Of a DNA stretch of 64,000 nt, positions 16,190-27,836 are shown in pieces (positions within the stretch are counted from its first letter, which is position 1; each line of letters begins with the position of its first letter). Below the pieces are notes generated by a model. It did no database searches. It saw nothing but the letters and a program-made list of their open reading frames with translations, and was not told where the DNA came from. Both the position numbers and the translations under genes were made by a program. The DNA comes from Periweissella beninensis (GTDB lineage: Bacteria; Bacillota; Bacilli; Lactobacillales; Lactobacillaceae): positions 30,725 to 94,724 of the forward strand of contig NZ_JAFBDN010000006.1 of NCBI RefSeq assembly GCF_016908275.1. Reading direction: 5' to 3'.

Positions 16190-18211
16190 ATGCAAAAAAT
16201 TCATGAATTAACGACAATTTTAGCGGATCAAATTGCTGCAGGTGAAGTAATTGAACGCCCCGCCTCAGTCGTTAAGGAGCTGATGGAAAATGCAATTGAT
16301 GCACATGCTACGCAGATTGATATTTTATTAGAAGAAGCAGGTATTAAAAAAATTGAAATCATAGATAATGGCTTTGGAATTAGTCAAGATGAAGTTGAAT
16401 TAGCATTTCGACGGCATGCAACATCTAAAATTGTCAATCGTACTGATTTATTTAAGATTAAAACGTTAGGGTTTAGAGGTGAAGCACTACCAAGTATTGC
16501 GGCAATTGCTGATGTAACTATGACGACGGCAGTAAAAGATAAACCAGGGATGCTTATTAATATTAAGGGTGGACAAATAATAATAAAAAAAAGTGCACCC
16601 GCACGTGTTGGAACAGCCATCGTAGTTAAGAATCTTTTCTTTAATACGCCTGCAAGATTAAAATATTTGAAGACACCGAATACGGAATTAAGCAAAATTG
16701 TAGATATTGTTAATCGCTTGGCATTAAGTTATCCTAATATAGCCTTTAATTTAAAACATGAAGATCATCAATTATTAAAAACAGCGGGTAATGGAAATGT
16801 ACAGCAAGTAATAGCTAATATTTATGGATTAAAAAATGCACAAAAAATGTTGACAATTGAAACTGAAAATATAGACTTCAAAGTAAGTGGCTTTATTTCA
16901 CTTCCAGAATTAACACGGGCTTCCAGAGAATATATTTCGATTTTAATTAATGGCCGCTATATTAAAAATTATCAATTAGTTAAAGCCCTATTAACTGGCT
17001 ATGGATCAAGGTTAATGGTTGGGCGTTATCCGCTGGCTGTGATTTCGATAAACATGGATCCGTTATTAGTTGATGTCAATGTGCATCCTACTAAACAAGA
17101 AGTACGGCTGAGTCAAGAAAGTCAATTAATGGAATTATTGACAAGCGTAGTGCAAGAACGTTTGGCAACATTGAATTTAATGCCTGATGGCTATCAAAAT
17201 TTAAAACAAGCAACAAGTCCGAAAAATGATATAACGTTTATTGAAAGATTAAATCAAGTTTCACAGCATCATCAAATAACGGTGTCTGATGAAAATGATT
17301 TAAAACAATCAGAAAAAAAGGATGAACAATGGCAAGCAACAAATTCGATATTAACCAGTGATACTAAACCAGTGCAACCTATTATTATAAAAACAATTGC
17401 TGATTTGGAACGAACAGAAGTAAAAGCTTTTAAAAAGCGTTATCAAGTACCCTTAAATCAGCAAATGGCAACAAATAAAGCCTCAGTTAAATCAATTGTA
17501 ACTGACTTGAAAACAAAACAGCTTACTTTAAATGAAGATATTGACTCAATTGGAATGCTTAACAATAATGAATTAGCACAAGTTGAAAAATTTCCGAATT
17601 TACGCTTTATTGGACAAATGTTTGGCACCTTTTTATTTGCGGAAGGGCCGGCTGGGTTATATCTAATTGATCAACACGCAGCTCAGGAACGAATTAATTA
17701 CGAGTACTATCGTGAAGAAATTATTCATCAAGGAAATGCACAACAAAAACTTTTAGTTCCACTTGTATTAGACTATCCATTAGTAGATGCTTTAAAAATC
17801 AAGCAAAAGTTAACCGAATTAGCACAAGTTGGCCTAATAATTGAAGATTTTGGTGATAATAGTTTTGTGGTACATCAGCACCCGATGTGGTTCGTTGCTG
17901 GACAGGAAGAAGCAACAATTCGTGAGATGATTGATTGGTTATTACGGGATGGCAATATTGATCTTACTAAGTTTAGAGAAAAAGCAGCAATTATGATGAG
18001 TTGCAAGCGTGCTATTAAAGCAAACACACATTTAGATGATGCCCAAGCAATTGCGCTAATTGAAAAATTAAAAAGTACGAAGAATCCATTTAATTGTCCC
18101 CATGGTCGCCCAGTTGTAGTGACTTTATCCCTTAAGGATATGGAAAAAATGTTTAAACGGATCCAAGATTCCCATAGTTCATGGCTAGATTATGATAGTC
18201 ATCCATATTAA
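16190..18211 (+). CDS. mutL: DNA mismatch repair protein MutL
   Basis: MutL (673 residues) links MutS to strand removal. The GHKL ATPase motifs ELMENAIDA, DNGFGI, ATSKI and GFRGEALPSIA are in the first 105 residues. The C-terminal domain has DQHAAQERINYE (from about residue 494), the DQHA-x2-E-x4-E endonuclease motif, plus SCKRAIK and CPHGRPVV, so this MutL probably nicks DNA itself, as in bacteria without MutH. The linker (about 340-460) is polar and variable. An AGGAGG site precedes the ATG, 16 bases after mutS. Confidence 0.97.
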   Translation: MQKIHELTTILADQIAAGEVIERPASVVKELMENAIDAHATQIDILLEEAGIKKIEIIDNGFGISQDEVELAFRRHATSKIVNRTDLFKIKTLGFRGEALPSIAAIADVTMTTAVKDKPGMLINIKGGQIIIKKSAPARVGTAIVVKNLFFNTPARLKYLKTPNTELSKIVDIVNRLALSYPNIAFNLKHEDHQLLKTAGNGNVQQVIANIYGLKNAQKMLTIETENIDFKVSGFISLPELTRASREYISILINGRYIKNYQLVKALLTGYGSRLMVGRYPLAVISINMDPLLVDVNVHPTKQEVRLSQESQLMELLTSVVQERLATLNLMPDGYQNLKQATSPKNDITFIERLNQVSQHHQITVSDENDLKQSEKKDEQWQATNSILTSDTKPVQPIIIKTIADLERTEVKAFKKRYQVPLNQQMATNKASVKSIVTDLKTKQLTLNEDIDSIGMLNNNELAQVEKFPNLRFIGQMFGTFLFAEGPAGLYLIDQHAAQERINYEYYREEIIHQGNAQQKLLVPLVLDYPLVDALKIKQKLTELAQVGLIIEDFGDNSFVVHQHPMWFVAGQEEATIREMIDWLLRDGNIDLTKFREKAAIMMSCKRAIKANTHLDDAQAIALIEKLKSTKNPFNCPHGRPVVVTLSLKDMEKMFKRIQDSHSSWLDYDSHPY

Positions 18212-18227
18212 AAAGTGAGGAAAGAAT

Positions 18228-18830
18228 TTGTACGATTATTTAAAGGGAATAATAACAATTGTGACACCAACACATGTTGTTATTGAAGTAAATGATATTG
18301 GCTATAAAATTTTTACAGTTAATCCATTTGAATTTAATGAACAAGAAAAAGTAACACTTTACGTAGAACAAATTGTCCGAGAAAATGAAATTTCATTATA
18401 TGGTTTTACCAATATTACAGCTAAAATGCTTTTTAACAAACTTTTAAATGTTTCTGGAATTGGCCCAAAATCAGCTTTAGCGATTTTAGCAAATACTGAT
18501 CATACTGCCTTAATTACTGCTATTGAAAGCGAAAACATTGAGTATTTAGTGAAATTTCCAGGAATTGGTAAAAAAACAGCTAAGCAAATTGCGTTAGATT
18601 TAAAGGGAAAGTTAACTGAGATGCCAGGTATTTCACCAGATTTATTTAGTACTTCGATTAATGCACCTGTTAATAGTGAAAATGTGCAATTACAGGATGC
18701 TTTAGCAGCTTTGAGTGCGTTGGGGTATGGGAAAGTAGATATTAAACGTGTGGAAAAACAATTAATAAAAGAGCCAAAGGCAGATACACAAGCATATTTA
18801 AGTTTAGGATTAAAATTATTAATTGGTTAA
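18228..18830 (+). CDS. ruvA: Holliday junction helicase subunit RuvA
   Basis: RuvA (200 residues) binds four-way junctions and loads RuvB. It begins MYDYLKGIITIVTPTHVVIE (OB fold), followed by two helix-hairpin-helix motifs: SGIGPKSALAIL and FPGIGKKTAKQIA. The C-terminal domain III that touches RuvB is QLQDALAALSALGYG. The start is TTG at 18228, behind a GTGAGG site, since no ATG fits the conserved N terminus. ruvB follows after 32 bases. Confidence 0.96.
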   Translation: MYDYLKGIITIVTPTHVVIEVNDIGYKIFTVNPFEFNEQEKVTLYVEQIVRENEISLYGFTNITAKMLFNKLLNVSGIGPKSALAILANTDHTALITAIESENIEYLVKFPGIGKKTAKQIALDLKGKLTEMPGISPDLFSTSINAPVNSENVQLQDALAALSALGYGKVDIKRVEKQLIKEPKADTQAYLSLGLKLLIG

Positions 18831-18862
18831 GTTAATAATTTGAAGAAAGGAGGTGGTAATTT

Positions 18863-19882
18863 ATGAACACTGAAGAAGAGGCCATTTTAATGCAACAGGT
18901 TTCAGATTTAACAGAACAATCAGTTGAAAAAACGTTACGACCACAATTGTTGAACGAATATATTGGGCAAGCTGCACTAAAAAAAGAATTACGAGTTTAT
19001 ATTAAAGCTGCTAAAACGCGCCAAGAATCACTTGATCATGTCTTGCTTTATGGACCACCTGGGTTAGGTAAAACGACATTAGCAATGATAATTGCTAATG
19101 AAATGGAAGTTGGGTTAAAAACAACCTCTGGACCAGCGATTGAAAAAACAGGTGATTTATTAGCCTTATTGAACGAATTAGAACCAGGTGATATTTTGTT
19201 TATCGATGAAATACATCGACTACCTACCCAAGTTGAAGAAATGTTATATTCGGCGATGGAGGATTTTTTTGTGGATATTGTGATTGGTCAAGGACCAACA
19301 GCACATCCTGTTCATTTTCCATTGCCACCCTTTACGCTAATTGGAGCAACTACCAGAGCTGGTATGTTGTCTGCACCACTAAGGGATCGATTTGGTATTA
19401 TGGCGCATATGGAATATTATCAAGCTGCTGACTTAAAAGAAATTGTACGGAGAACAGCGAATATTTTTCACACATCAATTATTGAAAATGGTGCCTATGA
19501 AATTGCGCTAAGATCACGCGGCACACCACGGATTGCGAATCGATTATTTAGACGAGTACGTGATTTTGCACAGGTTGCTAGTAAGGAAGCTATTGATAAG
19601 CATATTGTTGATGAAGCATTAAAAATTTTACATGTTGACAAGGTGGGGTTGGATATTATTGATGTTAAATTATTAACTACCATGATAGTGCAATATCAAG
19701 GTGGACCTGTTGGAATTAATACATTGGCAGCAAATATTGGTGAAGAAGTTGAAACGTTAGAAACAATGTATGAACCATATTTAATGCAAACTGGCTTTAT
19801 TCAACGAACAGCAAGAGGCCGAATTGCAACTGACCTAGCTTATAGGCATTTAGGTTACACGCAACAAAACATGAAAGAATGA
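18863..19882 (+). CDS. ruvB: Holliday junction branch-migration ATPase RuvB
   Basis: RuvB (339 residues) is the hexameric motor of branch migration. Walker [10 protein letters not shown] is at residues 64-72, Walker B is in [11 protein letters not shown], and the sensor region is [18 protein letters not shown]. The C-terminal winged helix ends [21 protein letters not shown] precedes the ATG. The 3' end lies just before queA. Confidence 0.97.
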   Translation: MNTEEEAILMQQVSDLTEQSVEKTLRPQLLNEYIGQAALKKELRVYIKAAKTRQESLDHVLLYGPPGLGKTTLAMIIANEMEVGLKTTSGPAIEKTGDLLALLNELEPGDILFIDEIHRLPTQVEEMLYSAMEDFFVDIVIGQGPTAHPVHFPLPPFTLIGATTRAGMLSAPLRDRFGIMAHMEYYQAADLKEIVRRTANIFHTSIIENGAYEIALRSRGTPRIANRLFRRVRDFAQVASKEAIDKHIVDEALKILHVDKVGLDIIDVKLLTTMIVQYQGGPVGINTLAANIGEEVETLETMYEPYLMQTGFIQRTARGRIATDLAYRHLGYTQQNMKE

Positions 19883-19890
19883 GAAAAAAT

Positions 19891-20925
19891 ATGGGATACC
19901 AATTAGAAGATTTTGATTATGAATTACCACATGAATTAATTGCACAAACACCATTAAAACAACGTGATGCTTCCCGCTTATTAGTTTTAGATCATAAAAC
20001 TGGTCAGTATGAAGATCACCATTTTTATGAAATAATTGATCAATTAAACCCAGGGGATGCCGTGGTAATGAATAATTCACGTGTTTTACCAGCACGTTTA
20101 CATGGCCAAAAAAGTGATACTAAAGGACATGTTGAAGTTTTATTATTGAAAAATGTTGAAGGTGACACATGGGAAACGTTGGTAAAACCAGCGCGTAAAC
20201 TGTTAGTAGGCCAAGAAATTAGTTTTGGAAATGGTGAATTAAAAGCCGTTATTACTGAAGAACTTGAGCATGGTGGTCGAATGGTTAAGTTTAGTTATCA
20301 AGGTATTTTTCTAGAAGTGCTTGAACAGTTAGGTGAAATGCCTTTACCACCATACATTAAAGAAAAATTAAATGATCAAGAACGCTATCAAACAGTTTAT
20401 TCAAAGGTTAATGGCTCAGCAGCAGCGCCAACCGCTGGGTTACATTGGACACCAGAACTATTAGCTAAAGTGGAAGCAAAAGGGGTTAGTTTGGTAGAAT
20501 TAACACTGCATGTTGGGCTAGGGACATTTAGACCAGTTGAAGAGGCTAATATTGAAGATCATAAAATGCATAGTGAATTTTACCAGCTGTCACAAGAAGC
20601 AGCTGATACGCTTAATAGCGTAAAAGCTAAGGGTGGTAGGATAATTGCTACAGGAACCACATCAATTAGAACACTTGAAACAATTGGTAGTAAGTTTGCA
20701 GGTGAATTAAAAGCAGATTCTGGTTGGACTGACATTTTCATTAAACCAGGCTATAATTGGACAGTTGTTGATGGCTTTATTACTAATTTCCATTTACCAA
20801 AATCGACATTAGTAATGTTAGTGGCTGCGTTTACAGGACGTGATAATATCTTAAATGCATATCACCATGCAATTGAAGAAAAGTATCGTTTCTTTAGTTT
20901 TGGGGATGCAATGTTTATTAAATAA
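19891..20925 (+). CDS. queA: S-adenosylmethionine:tRNA ribosyltransferase-isomerase
   Basis: QueA (344 residues) moves the ribosyl part of S-adenosylmethionine onto 7-aminomethyl-7-deazaguanine in tRNA to make epoxyqueuosine. It begins [19 protein letters not shown] and contains the family stretches [32 protein letters not shown] and [11 protein letters not shown]. The ATG at 19891 has a TGAG element 7 bases before it. An in-frame ATG at 19879, overlapping the ruvB stop, would add four residues and has no visible ribosome binding site. tgt follows directly, completing this part of queuosine synthesis. Confidence 0.94.
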   Translation: MGYQLEDFDYELPHELIAQTPLKQRDASRLLVLDHKTGQYEDHHFYEIIDQLNPGDAVVMNNSRVLPARLHGQKSDTKGHVEVLLLKNVEGDTWETLVKPARKLLVGQEISFGNGELKAVITEELEHGGRMVKFSYQGIFLEVLEQLGEMPLPPYIKEKLNDQERYQTVYSKVNGSAAAPTAGLHWTPELLAKVEAKGVSLVELTLHVGLGTFRPVEEANIEDHKMHSEFYQLSQEAADTLNSVKAKGGRIIATGTTSIRTLETIGSKFAGELKADSGWTDIFIKPGYNWTVVDGFITNFHLPKSTLVMLVAAFTGRDNILNAYHHAIEEKYRFFSFGDAMFIK

Positions 20926-20941
20926 AAAGTAGAGATAATGA

Positions 20942-22096
<1,155 letters not shown>

Positions 22097-22194
22097 ATTA
22101 GGCTAAATTATTTAAGTTGAGATGACACATAGTTAGTATTTTAAGGTACAATTAAAGTAGTATAGTAATTAATAAATAGAAAAGGAAAAAAATA

Positions 22195-22566
22195 ATGAGC
22201 GGAAATTTTAATTTAATCTTTTTGGTTGTAATCATGATTGTAATGTTTTTCATGATGAATCGTTCACAAAAAAAGCAACGTTCTAATCGTGAAAGTATGA
22301 TGAGTAAACTTCAACCAGGAGCACATGTAGTGACGATTGGTCGGCTACATGGTGTTGTGGATTCAGTAAACCAAACTGAAAAAACTTTCACGTTAGATGC
22401 GGATGGTGTTTATCTTGTATTTGACTTAGATGCGATTGCGCGTGTAATTGATGATGGAGTTGATCAAGCGGTTAAACCAACTAAAGAAGCAACAACTACA
22501 ACAGAGACTAATGTGATAGACAAGACAAAAACGGTGTTACCAAAGGATGAAAATACGGAAAAATAG
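22195..22566 (+). CDS. yajC: Preprotein translocase subunit YajC
   Basis: A 123-residue membrane protein with one N-terminal membrane segment (NLIFLVVIMIVMFFMM, residues about 4-19), followed by RSQKKQR and the conserved LQPGAHVVTIGRLHGVV. The C-terminal 30 residues are threonine-rich and low in complexity. YajC associates with SecDF of the Sec translocon. Its position after tgt is conserved in Firmicutes. A terminator follows at 22627. Confidence 0.93.
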   Translation: MSGNFNLIFLVVIMIVMFFMMNRSQKKQRSNRESMMSKLQPGAHVVTIGRLHGVVDSVNQTEKTFTLDADGVYLVFDLDAIARVIDDGVDQAVKPTKEATTTTETNVIDKTKTVLPKDENTEK

Positions 22567-22626
22567 CTTTAAATTTTTTGAAACTGATAGTAATGCTGTT
22601 ATTTAAGTGTGGTTGTAATACATGAG

Positions 22627-22662
22627 GAAGTGGTTAATTCTTTAAGAATTAGCCGCTTCTTT
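22627..22662 (+). terminator. Terminator of the mutS-yajC run
   Basis: GAAGTGGTTAATTCTT and AAGAATTAGCCGCTTC pair over 16 bp with two GU pairs and a 1-base loop, followed by TTTGC. It separates yajC from dinB. Confidence 0.8.
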
Positions 22663-22694
22663 GCATATTAGATAAAAACTAGGGGGGTGAGAAA

Positions 22695-23771
22695 ATGCGA
22701 AAAATAATTCATGTTGATATGGATGCATTTTATGCACAAGTAGAAATGCGCGATAATCCAAATTTAAAAAATGTACCACTAGTGTTAGCTAAAGATCCAA
22801 GACTAACCAATGGTCATGGGGTGGTAGCAACGGCTAATTATTTAGCACGAGAGTTAGGTATTCATTCAGCAATGAGTGCCAATGAGGCTAAAAAATTGGC
22901 ACCACATGCTATTTTTTTGACACCCAATTTTGCAAAATATCAAAAAGTATCGCAACAAGTTCATGATATTTTTCAGCATTATACTGATATGATTGAACCG
23001 ATTGCTTTTGATGAAGCTTACTTAGACGTCACGAATAATAAGTTGGATATCGTTAATGAAGTTAATTTAGCAAGAAGGTTACAAGACGAAATTTGGCAAC
23101 AACTAGCACTAACTTGTTCTTTAGGAATTAGCTATAATAAATTTATTGCTAAACTAGCTTCAGAATATAATAAGCCTGTTGGTACTGTAATTATTCATCC
23201 AAACGATGCCATTGAATTTTTGCAACAATTACCTATTGAGGATTTTAGAGGTGTTGGTAAAAAAACATTATTAAGTATGTATCAGGAGAAAATCTATACG
23301 GGAGCTGATTTATATCATAAACAGTTAGGCTGGCTCACAAATAAGTTTGGGCGTTTAGGTTATGAATTATATCAACATGTTCGAGGAATTGATGAACGCC
23401 CTGTAATGTGGCAACGTGAACGAAAATCAATTGGTAAGGAGTTAACATTTACGCTAGCGATAACAAGTCAGCAACGAGCTAATGATGTTTTAAACCAATT
23501 GGTCACAAAACTAGTTTATTTACTAAAGCAATACGAAAAACATGGTAGAACAATTGTTATGAAAATTCGGTATCATGACTTTGAAACAGTCACGAAACGT
23601 GTTACCAAACCAGATTTTTATAAACTAGATGAAACAATAATCTTGGCAGAAGTACTAATACTTTTTAATGAATTAGGTGGCTTAAAGAAGCCAATTAGAT
23701 TATTAGGAATAACATTTACTAATTTAGCACCAATTAGCTTTGAAAATATTAATTTGCCACTTTTTGACTAA
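22695..23771 (+). CDS. dinB: DNA polymerase IV
   Basis: A 358-residue Y-family translesion polymerase. Catalytic motifs are IHVDMDAFYAQVE (first metal-binding Asp) and FDEAYLDVT (second Asp/Glu). SLGISYNKFIAKLASEYNKP is the DinB signature; FRGVGKKT is a helix-hairpin-helix. The extreme C terminus (LPLFD) resembles a beta-clamp binding peptide. A strong GGGGGGTGAG site precedes the ATG. No LexA box was seen upstream, so it may be expressed independently of SOS. Confidence 0.95.
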   Translation: MRKIIHVDMDAFYAQVEMRDNPNLKNVPLVLAKDPRLTNGHGVVATANYLARELGIHSAMSANEAKKLAPHAIFLTPNFAKYQKVSQQVHDIFQHYTDMIEPIAFDEAYLDVTNNKLDIVNEVNLARRLQDEIWQQLALTCSLGISYNKFIAKLASEYNKPVGTVIIHPNDAIEFLQQLPIEDFRGVGKKTLLSMYQEKIYTGADLYHKQLGWLTNKFGRLGYELYQHVRGIDERPVMWQRERKSIGKELTFTLAITSQQRANDVLNQLVTKLVYLLKQYEKHGRTIVMKIRYHDFETVTKRVTKPDFYKLDETIILAEVLILFNELGGLKKPIRLLGITFTNLAPISFENINLPLFD

Positions 23772-23846
23772 AATACGTTATACTAGAATGTCAGTATAGA
23801 TAAGTAGGACGAATCACAATACAAATAAAAAGAAGAGAGATGTAGC

Positions 23847-24809
23847 ATGACAGTGCAAGCACAAATTATTGAGAAAATTAAAGCGTATGACACGATTATT
23901 ATTCATCGCCATCAACGACCTGATCCTGATGCTTTTGGGTCACAAATGGGGTTAGCAGAAATCCTGAGAACTAGTTTTCCACACAAAAAAATATATATTG
24001 TGGGGAAAAATGTTCCAGGGTTGGCATGGATTGCTAGTATGGAAGAAATTCCAGATGACGTGTATCAAAATGCGCTAGTAATTGTGACTGATACGGCTAA
24101 TGCCCCACGTATTGATGATCGACGTTTTGATTTAGGTAAGGAATTAATTAAAATTGATCATCATCCTAATGATGAACCATACGGTGACTTACAATGGGTA
24201 ATTGCGGGAGCTAGTTCTACATCTAGCTTAATTTATAAGTTAGTTGAATTGTCTAATGGTTTACTTAAATTAAATGCTAATGCAGCCCGTGTTCTGTACG
24301 CTGGTATTGTTGGTGACACAGGCCGCTTCCTGTATTCAGTGGATAGTGAGACGATGCGCGTTGTTTCTGAACTATTTAAGTATGATTTTGATGTGATAGC
24401 AGTTAATCAAGCAATGGATAGTATTAGTGAAGCTGCTGCTAAACTATCAGGGTATGTTCTAGAAAATGTTAATATTTTAGACTCTGGTGTGGCTTATATG
24501 ATACTTACCAACGAAATTGTGACTTCATTTGATTTAGGGGATGCTGGAACTGCATTTGTGATACCACTTCCTGGACGAATTAATACTGTTAAAACATGGG
24601 TTATTTTTGAAGAACAAGATGATCATTCCTATCGTGTTCGCTTACGATCAAAACAAATTATTATTAATGGCCTTGCAAGGAATCATGGTGGTGGCGGGCA
24701 TCCCTTAGCATCAGGGGCTCGTGCACGCGATAAAGACGAAGTAAATGATATTATCGATGAATTAGATCGATTAGTACGGAAAAGTACGTATGGATATGGA
24801 AAGGAATAA
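23847..24809 (+). CDS. nrnA: DHH family phosphoesterase, NrnA-like
   Basis: A 320-residue DHH/DHHA1 protein. NrnA degrades short RNA oligomers and dephosphorylates 3'-phosphoadenosine 5'-phosphate. Metal-binding motifs are HRHQRPDPDAFGSQ, VTDTAN, KIDHHPND and GIVGDTGRF. The DHHA1 substrate loop is NHGGGGHPLASGA near the C terminus. A GAGAG site precedes the ATG. It ends 4 bases before the helicase gene, suggesting a joint role in RNA turnover. Confidence 0.92.
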   Translation: MTVQAQIIEKIKAYDTIIIHRHQRPDPDAFGSQMGLAEILRTSFPHKKIYIVGKNVPGLAWIASMEEIPDDVYQNALVIVTDTANAPRIDDRRFDLGKELIKIDHHPNDEPYGDLQWVIAGASSTSSLIYKLVELSNGLLKLNANAARVLYAGIVGDTGRFLYSVDSETMRVVSELFKYDFDVIAVNQAMDSISEAAAKLSGYVLENVNILDSGVAYMILTNEIVTSFDLGDAGTAFVIPLPGRINTVKTWVIFEEQDDHSYRVRLRSKQIIINGLARNHGGGGHPLASGARARDKDEVNDIIDELDRLVRKSTYGYGKE

Positions 24810-24813
24810 TAAT

Positions 24814-26175
24814 ATGACAGAACAATTTACTGATTTTAATTTAAAACCAGAAATTATGACTGCCCTTGATGAATTAAAATTTAAAACACCAACTGCGGTA
24901 CAGGCACGCTTAATTCCAACTGTACTAAAGGGACGTTCAGTTGTTGGTCAATCACAAACAGGATCAGGTAAAACACATACATTTTTATTACCAATTTTTA
25001 ATGAATTGCAGCCAAATCTTGAACAAGTACAAGCAGTCATTACTACCCCATCTAGAGAATTAGCTCAACAAATTTATAGTGCTGCTAAACAAATTGCTAA
25101 GCATTTTAAAAGTGAAATTAGAATTGGTAATTATGTTGGTGGAACAGATAAAGAACGCCAAATCAAACAATTACAAAATCATCAACCACAGATTGTAATT
25201 GGGACGCCTGGTAGAATTGCTGATTTATTAAAGCAACAAGTGTTAGATATTCATTTAACAAAAACCCTTGTTGTTGATGAAGCTGATATGACATTGGATT
25301 TAGGATTTTTACCTGAAGTTGATGTAGTGGCTGGTACCATGCCAGCGGATTTACAGATGTTAGTGTTTTCGGCAACAATTCCACAAAAATTACAACCATT
25401 TTTACGAAAATATTTAAATAATCCAGTCATTGAAGAAATTCCAGTTACGACGGTAATTTCACCAACGATTGATAATTGGCTTGTTTCAACAAAGGGATCT
25501 AATAAAAATGATGTTATTTTTAATTTATTAACGATTGGGCAACCATATTTAGCATTGATTTTTGCTAATACTAAAGAACGTGCTGAAGAGTTAACACGCT
25601 TTTTAAGAAGTCAAAATCTCAAAGTTGCAATGATTCATGGTGGTGTGGCACCACGTGAAAGAAAACGTGTTATGAAACAAGTGCAAAATTTAGAATTTCA
25701 GTATGTTGTAGCAACTGATTTAGCAGCACGAGGAATTGATATTGAAGGCGTTTCACATGTAATCAATGATGGAATACCAAATGATTTAGATTTCTTTATT
25801 CACCGTGTGGGACGAACTGGTCGTAAGGGAATGAGTGGAATCGCCATTACCCTCTATACACCAGATGATGATTCACAGGTTGCACAATTAGAGCAGTTAG
25901 GAGTTCAATTTAAGCCTAAAGCTGTTAATAAAGGTGAACTTGTGGACACCTTTGACCGGAAACGACGAGTTAAACGAAATAAAACACAAAAGAAACTTGA
26001 TCCAACGATGATTGGTTTAATTAAGAAAAAAAAGAAAAAAATAAAACCTGGTTATAAGCATCAGATTAACCAAGCTATTAAGCGTAAAAATCAAATGGAT
26101 CGACGTATTGAGCAACGCATGGAAGGACGGGCACAAAGGAAAGCTAATAAGTTAGCTGGGAAGGAAAACAGCTAA
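24814..26175 (+). CDS. DEAD-box RNA helicase, CshB-like
   Basis: A 453-residue DEAD-box helicase. Motifs in order are the Q-motif region TPTAVQARLIP, SQTGSGKT (motif I), PSRELAQQ, TPGR, VDEADMTLDLGF (motif II), SATIP, and HRVGRTGRKG (motif VI). A lysine/arginine-rich tail follows, typical of CshB/YqfR proteins, which act in RNA decay and cold growth. The start at 24814 follows AAAGGA; the in-frame ATG at 24790 overlaps nrnA and is less likely. It is coupled to nrnA. Confidence 0.88.
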   Translation: MTEQFTDFNLKPEIMTALDELKFKTPTAVQARLIPTVLKGRSVVGQSQTGSGKTHTFLLPIFNELQPNLEQVQAVITTPSRELAQQIYSAAKQIAKHFKSEIRIGNYVGGTDKERQIKQLQNHQPQIVIGTPGRIADLLKQQVLDIHLTKTLVVDEADMTLDLGFLPEVDVVAGTMPADLQMLVFSATIPQKLQPFLRKYLNNPVIEEIPVTTVISPTIDNWLVSTKGSNKNDVIFNLLTIGQPYLALIFANTKERAEELTRFLRSQNLKVAMIHGGVAPRERKRVMKQVQNLEFQYVVATDLAARGIDIEGVSHVINDGIPNDLDFFIHRVGRTGRKGMSGIAITLYTPDDDSQVAQLEQLGVQFKPKAVNKGELVDTFDRKRRVKRNKTQKKLDPTMIGLIKKKKKKIKPGYKHQINQAIKRKNQMDRRIEQRMEGRAQRKANKLAGKENS

Positions 26176-26246
26176 TAATTAACTTGTCGTACGTTAAAGT
26201 TACTGCTAAAATGGATAAGAAGTACTTAATTTAAGGAGATATCAAG

Positions 26247-26813
26247 ATGGCACTTACACCCAATGATTTAAAAACTGGTTTGACAATTGAATATAATAAC
26301 GCAATTTGGAGAGTTATTGAATTCCAACACGTTAAACCTGGTAAGGGATCAGCTTTCGTGCGTTCAAAATTAAAAAATTTACGCACTGGTGCAGTTAATG
26401 AAATTACATTTAGTAATACATCTGAAAAATTGCAACAAGCAGAAATCTTAACTCAAAAGGCAACTTACTTGTATGCTGAAGGTGATCAACATGTCTTTAT
26501 GAATGTTGAAACATATGATCAATTTTCATTACCAGAAGAAAATATTAAAGATGCTTTGAAGTTTATGCTTGAAGGAATGGAAGTTACTGTTACTACCTAT
26601 GGTAATGAAGTTTTAGGCGTTGAAGTACCTAAGGTCGTTACTTTAGAAGTTAAGGAAACGCAACCATCAATTAAAGGGGCAACTGCTAATGGTGGTGGTA
26701 AGCCAGCTACTATGGAAACAGGTCTTGTGATTCAAGTACCTGACTTTATTAATGCAGGCGACAAACTTGTTATCAATACTGATGACGGTGGTGCTTACAA
26801 ATCACGTGCCTAA
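26247..26813 (+). CDS. efp: Elongation factor P
   Basis: EF-P (188 residues) rescues ribosomes stalled at polyproline. The tip loop is [16 protein letters not shown]; the lysine in PGKG is the residue modified in many bacteria. The C-terminal OB domain contains [15 protein letters not shown] and ends [16 protein letters not shown] precedes the ATG. A terminator follows at 26831, before the asp23-nusB genes. Confidence 0.96.
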   Translation: MALTPNDLKTGLTIEYNNAIWRVIEFQHVKPGKGSAFVRSKLKNLRTGAVNEITFSNTSEKLQQAEILTQKATYLYAEGDQHVFMNVETYDQFSLPEENIKDALKFMLEGMEVTVTTYGNEVLGVEVPKVVTLEVKETQPSIKGATANGGGKPATMETGLVIQVPDFINAGDKLVINTDDGGAYKSRA

Positions 26814-26830
26814 TAATGATAGGTTAAATG

Positions 26831-26861
26831 AAAGTCGTCTGTGTATACAGCCGGCTTTTTT
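26831..26861 (+). terminator. efp terminator
   Basis: AAAGTCGTCTGT and ACAGCCGGCTTT pair over 12 positions with one mismatch and one GU pair around a 4-base loop, followed by a T run. Confidence 0.8.
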
Positions 26862-26915
26862 GTTATAATTAGGTAGATAGTTATTGACTAGTAATTAGTC
26901 CAATGGAGGAGAACT

Positions 26916-27359
26916 ATGGCAGAAGAGACAAATATTGTACTTACCAATGATAATGCAGTTTTAGGAAAAACAGAGGTTAACCCAAATGTTTTAGAAGTAA
27001 TTGCAGGAATTGCTGCTAATGAAGTAGACGGTGTTTTTAGGATGCATGGTTCTATTGGCAACCAAGTATCAGAATTGTTTGGTCGTGTTGAACATGGTAA
27101 AGGTGTTAAGTTAGTTGTTAATGATGATACATTGGTCTTTGATGTCTATGTATATTTAAACTATGGTGTGAGTGTTCCTAAAGTAGCGTTAAATATCCAA
27201 GAGCATATTAAATCACAAATTAGTGCAATGACTGAGTTAACAATTACTGAAATTAATGTGCATGTTGAGGGCGTAATTCCTGAGAAGATGACCAAAGAAA
27301 GCAAAGTTGACATTAATAATTTGTTCCCAGATGATATTGAAGAAGCAGGTGAAAAGTAG
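26916..27359 (+). CDS. Asp23/Gls24 family protein (YqhY-like)
   Basis: A 147-residue Asp23/Gls24 protein. Residues 20-110 carry the domain (VNPNVLEVIAGIAANEVDGV, then VFDVYVYLNYG). Its place right before nusB identifies it as the YqhY type, which in Bacillus and Staphylococcus is linked to acetyl-CoA carboxylase control rather than to alkaline shock itself. GGAGGA precedes the ATG. The stop codon shares one base with the nusB GTG, so the two are coupled. Confidence 0.88.
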   Translation: MAEETNIVLTNDNAVLGKTEVNPNVLEVIAGIAANEVDGVFRMHGSIGNQVSELFGRVEHGKGVKLVVNDDTLVFDVYVYLNYGVSVPKVALNIQEHIKSQISAMTELTITEINVHVEGVIPEKMTKESKVDINNLFPDDIEEAGEK

Positions 27360-27784
27360 TGGCAATAACTCGACATCAAACGCGTGAAAAAGCTTTTCAA
27401 ACGTTATTTGCTTTAGCAGGTAATCCAGAAGCTGATATGAGTACCCTTTATGATAATGTATTAGAAGATGTAATTTTAGAACAAAAAGATGGCATTGATG
27501 TGTTACCAACTTATCTTGAGACATTAGTTAGTGGTGTTTTAGCACACAAAGCCGATTTAGAAATTAAAATTAGTCAATATTTAGCAGATGGATGGACATT
27601 TGCTAGATTAGCACAAAGTGATCGTATCATTTTAGAAATTGCTTTTTTTGAATTAAATTATGTTGATCAAGAGATTGTCCCTGCTAAAGTAGCAGTTAAT
27701 GAAGCCTTAAATTTAGCAAAAACATTTAGTGATGAACGTTCACGAAAATTCATTAATGGTGTTTTGGACAAAGCATTAAATTAA
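27359..27784 (+). CDS. nusB: Transcription antitermination factor NusB
   Basis: NusB (141 residues) binds boxA of rRNA leaders with NusE. It begins with the arginine-rich TRHQTREKAFQTLFAL; the C terminus contains VDQEIVPAKVAVNEALNLAK and FINGVLDKAL, both family signatures. The start is GTG, overlapping the previous stop by one base. In many Firmicutes folD and xseAB follow; here xpt follows instead. The rRNA leader at the right end of this window carries a matching boxA. Confidence 0.95.
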   Translation: MAITRHQTREKAFQTLFALAGNPEADMSTLYDNVLEDVILEQKDGIDVLPTYLETLVSGVLAHKADLEIKISQYLADGWTFARLAQSDRIILEIAFFELNYVDQEIVPAKVAVNEALNLAKTFSDERSRKFINGVLDKALN

Positions 27785-27836
27785 AAGTATTGAGCCAAAA
27801 TGCAATTGGATATTAACATAATAGGAGAATGGCCAA

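Noticed and set aside
22660..22694. LexA box upstream of dinB
   Set aside because: No CGAAC-N4-GTTCG type sequence was found in the gap between the terminator and dinB.
27785..27836. Purine riboswitch before xpt
   Set aside because: Only 52 bases separate nusB and xpt, with no conserved aptamer or terminator.
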